A stretch of DNA of 64,000 bases from Paenibacillus sp. UNC451MF (lineage in GTDB: Bacteria; Bacillota; Bacilli; Paenibacillales; NBRC-103111): positions 101,156-165,155 of the forward strand of contig NZ_JMLS01000022.1 in the NCBI RefSeq assembly GCF_000686845.1. Reading direction: 5' to 3'. The translations under genes and the position numbers were made by a program. The notes under the pieces were generated by a model. It was not told where the DNA came from, ran no database searches, and was given only the letters and a program-made list of their open reading frames with translations. Positions 35,931 through 44,528 of the stretch are shown here, piece by piece (the first letter of the stretch is position 1; each line of letters starts with the position of its first letter).

Positions 35931-36116
35931 TTGTTATTTTGGTAGACGAATTGTTTAGTTATGACATAATGGGAGACACTTGTTAAAAAATAGAATGTCG
36001 TTTTCCTCTGCCATTTGCTGGTTTTGTTAGCTTTATAGCCTCCGTTTCTGGTACACTATATAGTTGAATCGATAAAATGAAGACGCGGAAATAGCATTCG
36101 GAGGAATGAATATAAT

Positions 36117-38612
36117 ATGAGCTTGAAAAAATCAGATATTGAGCTGTTGGCGCCTGCTGGAGATTGGGATTGTTTACGTGCGGCTGTCGCTAATGGGGCG
36201 GACGCAGTGTTTTTTGGTGTAGAGAAATTTAATGCACGTGCAAGAGCAAATAATTTTGTTACGGATGAACTGCCGGATATTATGTCTTTTCTACATTTGT
36301 ACGGGGTCAAAGGGTTTTTGACGTTTAATATTCTCGTATTCGAGGATGAGCTTGACGATGCTAGAAAGCTGATTGAAGCCTGTGTCGATGCAGGTGTTGA
36401 TGCCGTTATTGTACAGGATTTGGGATTGGTGAAAATGATTCGTGATATTTCGCCGGATTTTCCGATTCATGGATCTACACAAATGACGATAACCTCGCCC
36501 GAGGCGGTTGAATTTACCAAACCATTCGACATTGAACGGGTCGTACTGGGCCGTGAAAACAATCTGAAACAGATTAAAAAAATCGGAGACCAAGCCAAGC
36601 TTCCTATGGAGGTTTTTGTCCATGGAGCACTCTGCGTGTCTTATTCCGGTCAATGCTTAACCTCAGAGATGTGGGGAGGCCGGTCGGCGAACCGCGGAGA
36701 ATGCGCGCAAGCCTGTCGTTTGCCGTACGATTTGATGGTGGACGGAGAGCAAAAGCCGATGGGCGATATTGCGTATCTTCTATCACCTAAAGATCTGGCG
36801 GCACTCGAGCTCGTACCGGAATTGATTGAAGCGGGTGTGACCTCCTTCAAAATTGAAGGGCGATTAAAAAGCCCTGAATATGTAGCTAACGTAGTGAGCA
36901 AATACCGCAAGGCTATCGACCGTTATTTTGAAGATGGGAACGCCAAGCCGACCAAGGAAGAGCTGCGGGAGCTTGAGCAGAGCTTCTCGCGCGGTTTTAC
37001 CTACGGCTTCCTGAAAGGAACGAACAACAAGAAGCTGGTTGAGGGAACTTATCCGAAGAGCCGCGGCGTATATTTGGGGCGCGTTAAACAGATTTTGCGC
37101 GATGGCGTTGTTTGCGAGCTGGAGGCACCTGTTAAACGCGGTGACGGTATTTGTTTCGATGCCGGAGATCCTACGAAAAAAGAAGAAGGCGGACGAGTCT
37201 ATGATATCCGCCGTAAAGGTATAAAGGTAGAAGGCGAAGCGCCAGGCGGGTTGATTGAGATTATCCCAGGTCGTAACGATGTGAACCTGAACCGTCTGCA
37301 TGTAGGGGATCGGATTTGGAAAACGAATGATCCGCATTTGGACAAGCGGCTTCGTCAGTCCTTCGAGACCGACAAGCCTTACCGTACTTTTCCGGTGTCT
37401 ATCAAAGTAACAGGTACGCTTGGCGGATTATTGCAGAGCGAATGGACTGATGAGTTAACTGGCCATACCGTGTCTATTGAGTCCGAGCTGCCACTTGTAC
37501 AGGCAGAGAAGCGCCCGATGGATGCAGCCCTGTTCGAAGATCAATTCGGCCGTCTGGGTGGAACGATCTTCGAGCTTGGCCAGCTCGATGTGCAGCTTAA
37601 TGGCGCGTTGATCGTACCGATGCGCGAGCTGAACGGCATGCGCCGCCGCGCTGTGGAACAGCTGGAATCGCTTCGTCAGAACCCGCGTCAGTATATCAAG
37701 CGTCCAGTTGAAGTGTTGTCAGATGCTCCATCCAAGCAGGAGGCTCCAACGGCTCCGCGCCTGACTGCATTGTGCCGTAATCTTGACCAGGTACGTGCGG
37801 CGCTGCGGACCAATGTGGATATGGTATATGCCGACTTTGAATTTATTAAGCAATTTCCAGCTGCGGTAGAAGCGGCACGGGCAGCCGGGAAGCGCATTGC
37901 GCTAGCCACACCGCGGATTCATATGCCGGGAGAAACCGGCTATTTCAAAAACATCACCAATTTACAGCCTGACGCTGTTCTGGTGCGCAATACGGGTGCT
38001 GTCTACTATTATATGAAGCAGCGCATGGAGCATCCGAATGAGCGCCATCCGGAGCTAATCGGAGACTTTTCCTTAAATATTGCTAATCATAAGACGGCTG
38101 CATTGTTCTTGGATGCGGGTTTAAGCCGAGTGACGCCGTCATACGATTTGAACATTCAGCAAATGGTTGATTTGCTGCAGGTAGCCGACACATCCAAGAT
38201 GGAGGTTGTTATCCATCAGCATATGCCAATGTTCCATACAGAGCACTGTGTTTACTGTACGTTCCTGAGTGAAGGAACCGACTATACAAACTGCGGTCGT
38301 CCTTGTGAGGATCACAGTGTATCGCTGCAGGACCGTGTGGGCATGTCCCATCCGGTTCGCGTGGACGAAGGCTGCCGGAATACGGTATACAATGCGATTG
38401 AGCAATCCGGTGCAGAATATGTGCGCAATTTCATGGATCTTGGTGTGTCCACCTTCCGAGTAGAGTTTTTGGAGGAAACACCAGAGAAAGTGCTCGAGGT
38501 TATAGATTTGTATCAACGTTCTCTGCAAGGTACCATCAGCGGAACGCAGGTTTGGAAGACGCTCAAAGCGACGAACCAGCTCGGCGTAACCCGTGGACAA
38601 CTGGTGAAATAA
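36117..38612 (+). CDS. U32-family peptidase-like protein with DUF3656 (RlhA/YdcP type)
   Basis: A full-length 831-residue member. The N-terminal TIM-barrel U32 domain includes ELLAPAGDWDCL and four cysteines in CVSYSGQCL and GECAQACRL (about 170-195), likely an Fe-S site. The middle is the DUF3656 region. The C-terminal part repeats a U32-like segment with HTEHCVYC and NCGRPCEDHS. The Escherichia coli homologue RlhA hydroxylates 23S rRNA C2501; others have been called collagenases, which is doubtful. GGAGGAA precedes the ATG. It is followed by its own terminator, so it is a single-gene unit. Confidence 0.88.
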   Translation: MSLKKSDIELLAPAGDWDCLRAAVANGADAVFFGVEKFNARARANNFVTDELPDIMSFLHLYGVKGFLTFNILVFEDELDDARKLIEACVDAGVDAVIVQDLGLVKMIRDISPDFPIHGSTQMTITSPEAVEFTKPFDIERVVLGRENNLKQIKKIGDQAKLPMEVFVHGALCVSYSGQCLTSEMWGGRSANRGECAQACRLPYDLMVDGEQKPMGDIAYLLSPKDLAALELVPELIEAGVTSFKIEGRLKSPEYVANVVSKYRKAIDRYFEDGNAKPTKEELRELEQSFSRGFTYGFLKGTNNKKLVEGTYPKSRGVYLGRVKQILRDGVVCELEAPVKRGDGICFDAGDPTKKEEGGRVYDIRRKGIKVEGEAPGGLIEIIPGRNDVNLNRLHVGDRIWKTNDPHLDKRLRQSFETDKPYRTFPVSIKVTGTLGGLLQSEWTDELTGHTVSIESELPLVQAEKRPMDAALFEDQFGRLGGTIFELGQLDVQLNGALIVPMRELNGMRRRAVEQLESLRQNPRQYIKRPVEVLSDAPSKQEAPTAPRLTALCRNLDQVRAALRTNVDMVYADFEFIKQFPAAVEAARAAGKRIALATPRIHMPGETGYFKNITNLQPDAVLVRNTGAVYYYMKQRMEHPNERHPELIGDFSLNIANHKTAALFLDAGLSRVTPSYDLNIQQMVDLLQVADTSKMEVVIHQHMPMFHTEHCVYCTFLSEGTDYTNCGRPCEDHSVSLQDRVGMSHPVRVDEGCRNTVYNAIEQSGAEYVRNFMDLGVSTFRVEFLEETPEKVLEVIDLYQRSLQGTISGTQVWKTLKATNQLGVTRGQLVK

Positions 38613-38629
38613 ACTTTTTGTTGTATAGG

Positions 38630-38673
38630 CAGTCGGTATTTAAGGTGAATTCCTTATATACCGGCTGTTTTTT
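38630..38673 (+). terminator. Terminator of the U32 gene
   Basis: CAGTCGGTAT (38630-38639) pairs with ATACCGGCTG (38658-38667), extended by TAAGG/CCTTA across a T/T mismatch, and is followed by TTTTTT. Confidence 0.9.
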
Positions 38674-38792
38674 GATTGAATTGAATATGCCAGCTGATTT
38701 TGTTATTATATACCTAGATTTACTATGCATAGATAAGCTAAGTATTAACTGACAAGCAAGATATGATGAAAACTGGAGGTGCCTTTCATACC

Positions 38793-39128
38793 ATGAGTAG
38801 TGTCAACAAAGAATTGCTGAAGGGAAGTACGGGAACATTGATCCTCACCTTGCTGGAAAGACAGGATCGGTATGGTTATGAATTAATCAAGGAGCTAGAG
38901 CGCAGCTCAGACGGAACCTTTTTATTGAAGGAAGGGACATTGTATCCCATTCTTCATGGAATGGAGGCGGAGCAGTGGGTGGACGCCTATTGGCATGAAG
39001 CTGACGGACGCAAAAGAAAATATTACAAAATAACGGATAGCGGGAGGAAGCAGCTGAAAGAAAAGAAACAGGAATGGCGGTTGTTTCGCAATGCGGTGGA
39101 TCGTGTATTGGGGGAGGGACAAGGATGA
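38793..39128 (+). CDS. PadR-family transcriptional regulator
   Basis: A 111-residue winged-helix protein of the short PadR class. The DNA-binding part is LLKGSTGTLILTLLERQDRYGYELIKEL, trimmed here by eye as residues about 7-35, followed by the wing GTLYPILHGME and RKYYKITDSGR. PadR proteins usually repress the gene next to them. The ATG at 38793 has GGAGGTG somewhat far upstream (11 bp); an ATG at 38763 lacks a site. It overlaps the SEDS gene by 4 bp (ATGA), so the two are co-expressed. Confidence 0.9.
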   Translation: MSSVNKELLKGSTGTLILTLLERQDRYGYELIKELERSSDGTFLLKEGTLYPILHGMEAEQWVDAYWHEADGRKRKYYKITDSGRKQLKEKKQEWRLFRNAVDRVLGEGQG

Positions 39129-40444
39129 TCAAAAAGGACAACCATCCGGTCATCGATGATTATTTGGCCTCGGTCGTTCGACAGGTCAGAGCGAGAGAGC
39201 TGCATAAAGACATACGGCAGGAAATAGCAGATCATCTGGAAGAGCTGGTTAGCTTAAAGCGTGGGGAAGGCAGTAACGAGGAGGAAGCGACCCGCTGGGC
39301 AGTGAGTCAGATGGGGGAGCCATCGACTGTGGGCGCGGAGTTGAATAAGGTACATAAACCTCGTATTCCTTGGGGACTTATCGGTTGGGTTGCGGTATTG
39401 CTTCTTATTTCATTCGTTGCTATGTATGCGGTTGAGCTGAGTTATGCGGAGGGGAAACGCGTCCAATCATCCATTCCTTTTCTATTATTAAAATTAATGT
39501 TCTCCGGTATCGGACTTGCCGTTATGCTTGCGCTGCAGTTCTTCGATTATCGTCGAATGCTGCGTTATTCATGGATGATATTCATAGGTACAGCAGTGAT
39601 TTCGGTAGGTGTGGTTCTATTCGGTAGACAAATTAACGGAATGAAGGCTTACATTGTGTTCGGTCCCTATTTTTCATTGGATTGGATGACGACCAGTATT
39701 TACTTGTTTATTATTGCAGCGGCTGGCCTATTGTACAGTATGGATTCAAGACAACGTTCTAGATGGAAGCAGCATCTGCTGCTCCTGATCGTACCGTCAT
39801 TTCTGTATATGCTGGGTCCATCGATATCTTCGCTTTTGTTATATGTCTGTTCTTATATGATTCTATTGTACTCTGCAACAAAGAGTTGGCGGGTTCTCCT
39901 ACCTCCGGTAATGATGCTTTTGGCTGCTTTTTCATCGATTTTCAGTATATCGAGATATGCCCTGGATCGTCTGTCTGCTTTTTGGAATCCTTATGCAGAC
40001 CCTAATGGGGCTGGGTATACATATGTACAAATCAATCAATCCATCCGTTCTGCAGGTTGGTGGGGACATGGCTTGGGTGTATCCAATGTGAGGCTCCCAG
40101 AAATCCATACGGACAATCTGTTTACTTATTTGGTGTACAGCTTAGGCTGGCTTACGGGTATGGGGATTGTAGTTTGTGCCGTATTGTTTGCAGTTCAAAT
40201 GCTTCATGTTATTGCGAATGTGAGAGATCGCTACGGAAAAATGATCACCAGCGGTTTAGCAGCCATGCTTGCCTTGCAGTTTACGTGGAATCTTGGTATG
40301 TCACTTGGTTTACTTCCTATATTAGGGGGTATTTCTCTCCCGTTTCTTAGCTATGGAGGAAGCCATTTGCTTGCCGAGATGGCCGCGATGGGAATTATGT
40401 TCAGTGTGTATCGGCGTAAGGATATGATTCGATCACGTATATGA
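39125..40444 (+). CDS. SEDS (FtsW/RodA/SpoVE-type) protein with N-terminal HAAS-like domain
   Basis: A 439-residue membrane protein. Residues about 1-75 are a soluble helical domain of the permease-prefix/HAAS kind (DDYLASVVRQVRARELHKDI, then ADHLEELV) usually found with PadR-regulated membrane proteins. The rest has about ten transmembrane helices with SEDS features: GLGVSNVRLPEIHTDNLF, where the Asp matches the catalytic Asp of RodA, and GGISLPFLSYGGSHLL near the end. SEDS proteins polymerise lipid II. ATG 39125 is preferred to 39074. The fusion to a HAAS-like domain and pairing with PadR point to an inducible, non-housekeeping enzyme. Confidence 0.82.
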   Translation: MIKKDNHPVIDDYLASVVRQVRARELHKDIRQEIADHLEELVSLKRGEGSNEEEATRWAVSQMGEPSTVGAELNKVHKPRIPWGLIGWVAVLLLISFVAMYAVELSYAEGKRVQSSIPFLLLKLMFSGIGLAVMLALQFFDYRRMLRYSWMIFIGTAVISVGVVLFGRQINGMKAYIVFGPYFSLDWMTTSIYLFIIAAAGLLYSMDSRQRSRWKQHLLLLIVPSFLYMLGPSISSLLLYVCSYMILLYSATKSWRVLLPPVMMLLAAFSSIFSISRYALDRLSAFWNPYADPNGAGYTYVQINQSIRSAGWWGHGLGVSNVRLPEIHTDNLFTYLVYSLGWLTGMGIVVCAVLFAVQMLHVIANVRDRYGKMITSGLAAMLALQFTWNLGMSLGLLPILGGISLPFLSYGGSHLLAEMAAMGIMFSVYRRKDMIRSRI

Positions 40445-40712
40445 AGTCTGCAGTGTCTTTTAGAATGAATAGAGACCGTTATGTGCTATTGGTCTACTTT
40501 TCGTTCTTTTTTTCTATATTAATTGAAATAAGAACATAACCTGACAAAAAATAAGTGAATCCATGAGAAAAAAGAACTAAATCAGCGAATTTTGTAAGAT
40601 ATTTGTAAGGGTCGATATAGTACAATATTCCAGGTGCTATTACCATATTCTGTATAGGGATAGGTCGAATGGCACAAATTTGTTCATTGATAATTTTATA
40701 GGAGGAGAAACC

Positions 40713-43673
40713 ATGTTTGACAAACAAGGACGCAGTAAGATGAGCGCTCTTCTTGTTTTTGCTATGTTGTTCAGCATGCTGATGCCTGCTATGGCTTTCG
40801 GCGCGACAACAGTGCAGTTCAAGGACGTAGCTGATTCTTACGCCCAAAAGGAAATTCAATCATTAGTCGATTCCGGAATCATCTCTGGTTATGAGGACGG
40901 AACGTTCCAACCTCGTAAAGCGATGACTCGCGCAGAATTGGCGAAAATTATCGTATTATCACTTGGACTTAAAGAAAACTCTGATAAAGCCGCAGCTTTC
41001 AAGGATGTGGACAAAAGCAGCTGGTACAGAGGTTTCGTCGGTGCTTTAGTTGAATCCGGTATTACGCAAGGAACATCAGACACTACTTTTGCTCCAGATG
41101 CGAAAGTGACACGCGAAGAGCTTGTCGTATTTTTCGTACGCGCAATGAAATTGGAGGAAACCGCTAAGAAGCTAACGGCTGATGCGAAGCTATCCGATCT
41201 GAAGGAAGTTTCCAGCTGGGCTCAAGCGCATGTTTCTCTGGCTTTCAATGTTGGATTCGTTAACGGCTTGGAGAACAAGGACGGTTCCTTGAAATTTGCT
41301 CCTAAGGACAATGCAGAGCGTCAAGCATTGGCACGTCTTGCTTATGAATTTAAAGCAAACAAAGACAAGTATGTAGCCAAAGCGAATGAGCTTGCTGCAT
41401 CCAAAGGTGTAGAGGGTCCTATCAGTTCCGTTTCCGTTGTGAGCAATGTAACGGTTGAAGTTACGTTCAACGAAGAAGTTAGCGCTCCGAATAAAGCCGA
41501 TTTCACATTTGATAACGGTTTGACGGTTTCCGCTGCAGAGCTTAAGAAAGATAGCAAGAAAATCGTTGTTCTAACGACTAGTGCTCAAACAGCAGGTACT
41601 GTATACAAGCTGAGCTACAAAGGCAAAGACACAGGTAAAACCATTACCGGTGCTAGCGCATCTGTTGGCGGCGGCGGTGGTGGTAGCAGCAGTGGCAGAC
41701 ACGACAATATTACTGTAGGCCAATTGCTGAACCAAGGCGGTACTTATGCTAACTTGACGTTAGGACAAACAGGAACATTTGGTCCTGCTGACGGTACAAC
41801 GACGACTATTACAGGTACGTTAACGATCAACCCAGGTGAGAACGGTGAAGTAACGCTGAAAAATATTTCGGCTGCTAACATTGAAGTTCTTTCCGGTAGC
41901 GATCAATCGGTTAAGTTTTCTAAATCAAAAATTACATCTTTAAAAGTAAATGCACCAAACCAAAACAAAAAAGTAAGAATTGAAACTTTGGATGGTACTA
42001 GCGTTGTAACTACTAGTGTTTACTCTCAGGTTATTCTGGAAGCTACTGCAGGAACTCTTGGTAACGTAACCGTAGGTCCTGAAGCGGCTGGCAAAACCGT
42101 TGCATTGAAAGGCAATATCGGCAATGTGAAGGTAACGGCGCCAAATGCGGATATTCAGCTTCTGCCTACTTTGAGTGGCGGAGCTACTACAGTAGGTACT
42201 TTGGAAATTGGAGCTAATGCAAAAGTAACGACAGATGCAAAAGCGACATTAAATGCCATCACTATTACAGCTCCAAAAGCTTCTGTTGAATTGAATGGTG
42301 CAGGCGCGGTTAAATCCGTAACTGTTTCCGAAGCAGCGGCAGGCGCTACATTGACGGTTGGAGCAACTTCCAACATTCAAAGCATTGAGATTAATGCGAA
42401 CATCACTTTGGCAGGCGATGCTGCTAAACTTAGCGGGATCGAACTCAAAGTGGCTGAAGGTGTAACAGTAAGTTTCTCCGATACGCTTAAAGATGGATTG
42501 AAGAAAGCGGCTATCGAGGCTATCGCAACCATCGGTCAATTCAATGAATATAGTGTTGAAACCGAGAACCTTATCCATACTGTAGCCATTGCTGTAAACA
42601 ATGCTTTAAATGCAGGTGTTCTTAAAACAGATATCACTAACTACAGTGATTTTATGGCAGCAAGTAAGCTGATTCAAGATTTGAAAGCAGCTGTCAATAA
42701 GGCATTGGATTACGACAAGCAATACCTGGAGGTTTACTTCTATAACGGAGATTCTGCAGGTGCAGTAACATCTAACGTTTGGTTAAGTACACAATCCAGT
42801 GTAGGCAATACTATTACATGGACATCTTCCAATGGTGATGTAATTTCGATTGAAAAAGGCGATGCAAACGGATTGATGGGTAAAGTTACTCGCCCTGCAG
42901 AGGGACAACCGGATGCAGTAGTCACATTGACTGCAACTCTTGCACAAAATGGTCTGAGTGTAACTAAGACGTTCCAAGTTATTGTTAAAGCTCTTAGCGG
43001 CGAAGTGAAAGAGCAAGTAGCAGCTCCAACAGCTAGTCTTCCTTCCGGTGAAGTAGTTGTGGGTAAAGAGATTTATCTTAAATCTACAACTGTGGATGCA
43101 GCGGTATACTATACAGTTGATAGTACTACGCCTACTACAGCAAGCATTTTGTATACTGCTCCAATTACGATTACTTCAAATGTAACTATTAAAGCAATCG
43201 CAGTTAAAGCAGGAATGCTAGACAGTAACGTATCTACATTCAGCTACACTGTTTCTGCTCCGCCTGCATCTGTATCTTCGGTTGTCTATTCTGTTTATTC
43301 TACTAATTTAGTAAGTGTATCTAGCGGAATCGCGACAGTCACAGGAACAGTATATGGTCCATTTAATAGATTAGCGGAAAATTCGTTTAAGGCTCCAATT
43401 GACGCTAAAACTGACTATATTATTGTGAAGTTTAGTGATGTTGCTATTGGATATTCATTCTCTGGTGTTCTTAATGCTGAAAAAGTAAAAATTAACGGAC
43501 AAAACGTTCAGGCATCTGTATACGAGAGCGTGTACCTTGTATTCCCGACTAAAGATCTAACCGTAACGAATAACGTTTATAGCATAACCGGGTTGGAGAA
43601 GACTTTAGATAATCAGGTTTATACTATCAAGCCAATTGATCTTATACTTACTCAATATTCGAGTCAACCTTAG
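40713..43673 (+). CDS. S-layer-homology (SLH) domain surface protein
   Basis: A 986-residue secreted protein. Signal peptide to about residue 30 (cut near AFGA). Three SLH domains at about 35-85, 95-145 and 155-210 (FKDVADSYAQKEIQSLVDSG, FKDVDKSSWYRGF, LKEVSSWAQAHVSLAF) bind secondary cell-wall polymer. After a Gly/Ser hinge come a long beta-rich Thr/Val/Ala region, a bacterial Ig-like segment (NTITWTSSNGDVISI) and a chitobiase-C-like domain (AVYYTVDSTTP, VTIKAIAVKAG). It could be the main S-layer protein or a minor one. GGAGGAG precedes the ATG. The stop codon lies in the loop of its terminator. Confidence 0.9.
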   Translation: MFDKQGRSKMSALLVFAMLFSMLMPAMAFGATTVQFKDVADSYAQKEIQSLVDSGIISGYEDGTFQPRKAMTRAELAKIIVLSLGLKENSDKAAAFKDVDKSSWYRGFVGALVESGITQGTSDTTFAPDAKVTREELVVFFVRAMKLEETAKKLTADAKLSDLKEVSSWAQAHVSLAFNVGFVNGLENKDGSLKFAPKDNAERQALARLAYEFKANKDKYVAKANELAASKGVEGPISSVSVVSNVTVEVTFNEEVSAPNKADFTFDNGLTVSAAELKKDSKKIVVLTTSAQTAGTVYKLSYKGKDTGKTITGASASVGGGGGGSSSGRHDNITVGQLLNQGGTYANLTLGQTGTFGPADGTTTTITGTLTINPGENGEVTLKNISAANIEVLSGSDQSVKFSKSKITSLKVNAPNQNKKVRIETLDGTSVVTTSVYSQVILEATAGTLGNVTVGPEAAGKTVALKGNIGNVKVTAPNADIQLLPTLSGGATTVGTLEIGANAKVTTDAKATLNAITITAPKASVELNGAGAVKSVTVSEAAAGATLTVGATSNIQSIEINANITLAGDAAKLSGIELKVAEGVTVSFSDTLKDGLKKAAIEAIATIGQFNEYSVETENLIHTVAIAVNNALNAGVLKTDITNYSDFMAASKLIQDLKAAVNKALDYDKQYLEVYFYNGDSAGAVTSNVWLSTQSSVGNTITWTSSNGDVISIEKGDANGLMGKVTRPAEGQPDAVVTLTATLAQNGLSVTKTFQVIVKALSGEVKEQVAAPTASLPSGEVVVGKEIYLKSTTVDAAVYYTVDSTTPTTASILYTAPITITSNVTIKAIAVKAGMLDSNVSTFSYTVSAPPASVSSVVYSVYSTNLVSVSSGIATVTGTVYGPFNRLAENSFKAPIDAKTDYIIVKFSDVAIGYSFSGVLNAEKVKINGQNVQASVYESVYLVFPTKDLTVTNNVYSITGLEKTLDNQVYTIKPIDLILTQYSSQP

Positions 43674-43689
43674 GGTTGACTCTTTTTTC
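43661..43689 (+). terminator. Terminator overlapping the SLH stop codon
   Basis: GAGTCAACC (43661-43669) pairs with GGTTGACTC (43674-43682), the loop TTAG contains the TAG stop, and TTTTTT follows. The last four codons of the gene therefore encode the 5' arm. Confidence 0.92.
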
Positions 43690-43732
43690 TTCTCCCGCCA
43701 CAATACAGTTAAAACACAATGGGAGGGCACCA

Positions 43733-44395
43733 ATGACTCAAAATAAACTAGCACTTATCTTACTTCCTATTCTTCTTATCGTTGCTGCCTGGTTTATTTA
43801 CCCATCTATAATAAAACCGGCTAAGACTGCGGTTGCCAATGGACAAGAGTACATAGACGCTATGACCTTAATTCAACAGGGTAAGCTCGATGCTGCTAGA
43901 AAGAAGCTGGAAGCGGGACTGGCAAAGGAGCCAGGAGAAGGTAAGTACGATTTTGCAATGGGGAATATAGAACGGCTGCAGTCTAATCAAGACAATGCAC
44001 TGGCCTATTATCTAAAGGCTGTTCAGAAGTCCCCTCACTTAAAAGAAGCTTATAACAACATAACGGGCATATACATGCTCCAGCAAAAATATGATGATGC
44101 CTTAACGGCTATTAACAATGGATTGGGGCAGGATCCCAAGTATAAGGAGCTGCTCTTCAAAAAGGGCCAATTGTTATATTTAAAGGGTGACAATGCTCAA
44201 GCCATTGAAGTACTACAGCCTTTGATTAACGATGCGGAGTATGTTGAAGCATATCGATTTATCGCCTTGGCTTATGTTAAACAAAATAACCGGCAGCAAG
44301 CAGCACAAGCACTAAAAACGTATTTGCAAAAGACTCCTCAAGAGAGTAAAGGTCGCGAAGAGCTTGAAAACCTGCTCGCAGATTTGGAGAAGTAG
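43733..44395 (+). CDS. Membrane-anchored TPR protein
   Basis: A 220-residue protein with an N-terminal transmembrane helix (about 7-25) and four tetratricopeptide repeats (AMTLIQQGKLDAARKKLEAG; NALAYYLKAVQKSPHLKEAY; YDDALTAINNGLGQDPKYKE; NAQAIEVLQPLINDAEYVEA). TPRs hold protein partners; nothing shows which. GGGAGGG precedes the ATG at 43733; an upstream in-frame start overlaps the SLH terminator and is rejected. It sits between two terminators, so it is probably transcribed from a promoter in the SLH-terminator interval or by read-through. Confidence 0.8.
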   Translation: MTQNKLALILLPILLIVAAWFIYPSIIKPAKTAVANGQEYIDAMTLIQQGKLDAARKKLEAGLAKEPGEGKYDFAMGNIERLQSNQDNALAYYLKAVQKSPHLKEAYNNITGIYMLQQKYDDALTAINNGLGQDPKYKELLFKKGQLLYLKGDNAQAIEVLQPLINDAEYVEAYRFIALAYVKQNNRQQAAQALKTYLQKTPQESKGREELENLLADLEK

Positions 44396-44418
44396 AGAGA
44401 GGACAACCTCTCTTTTTT
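44396..44418 (+). terminator. Terminator of the TPR gene
   Basis: AGAGAGG (44396-44402), ACAA loop and CCTCTCT (44407-44413) are followed by TTTTT, immediately after the stop codon. Confidence 0.88.
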
Positions 44419-44528
44419 ATTTTCAATAATTTTACAAATTCAAATAAATTAAGAAGGAATAACTAATAACCTGTCGAATTGATATTACAAGTCCTAAGAA
44501 CTATTTATTTTTTGAGAGAGTGATAAAC

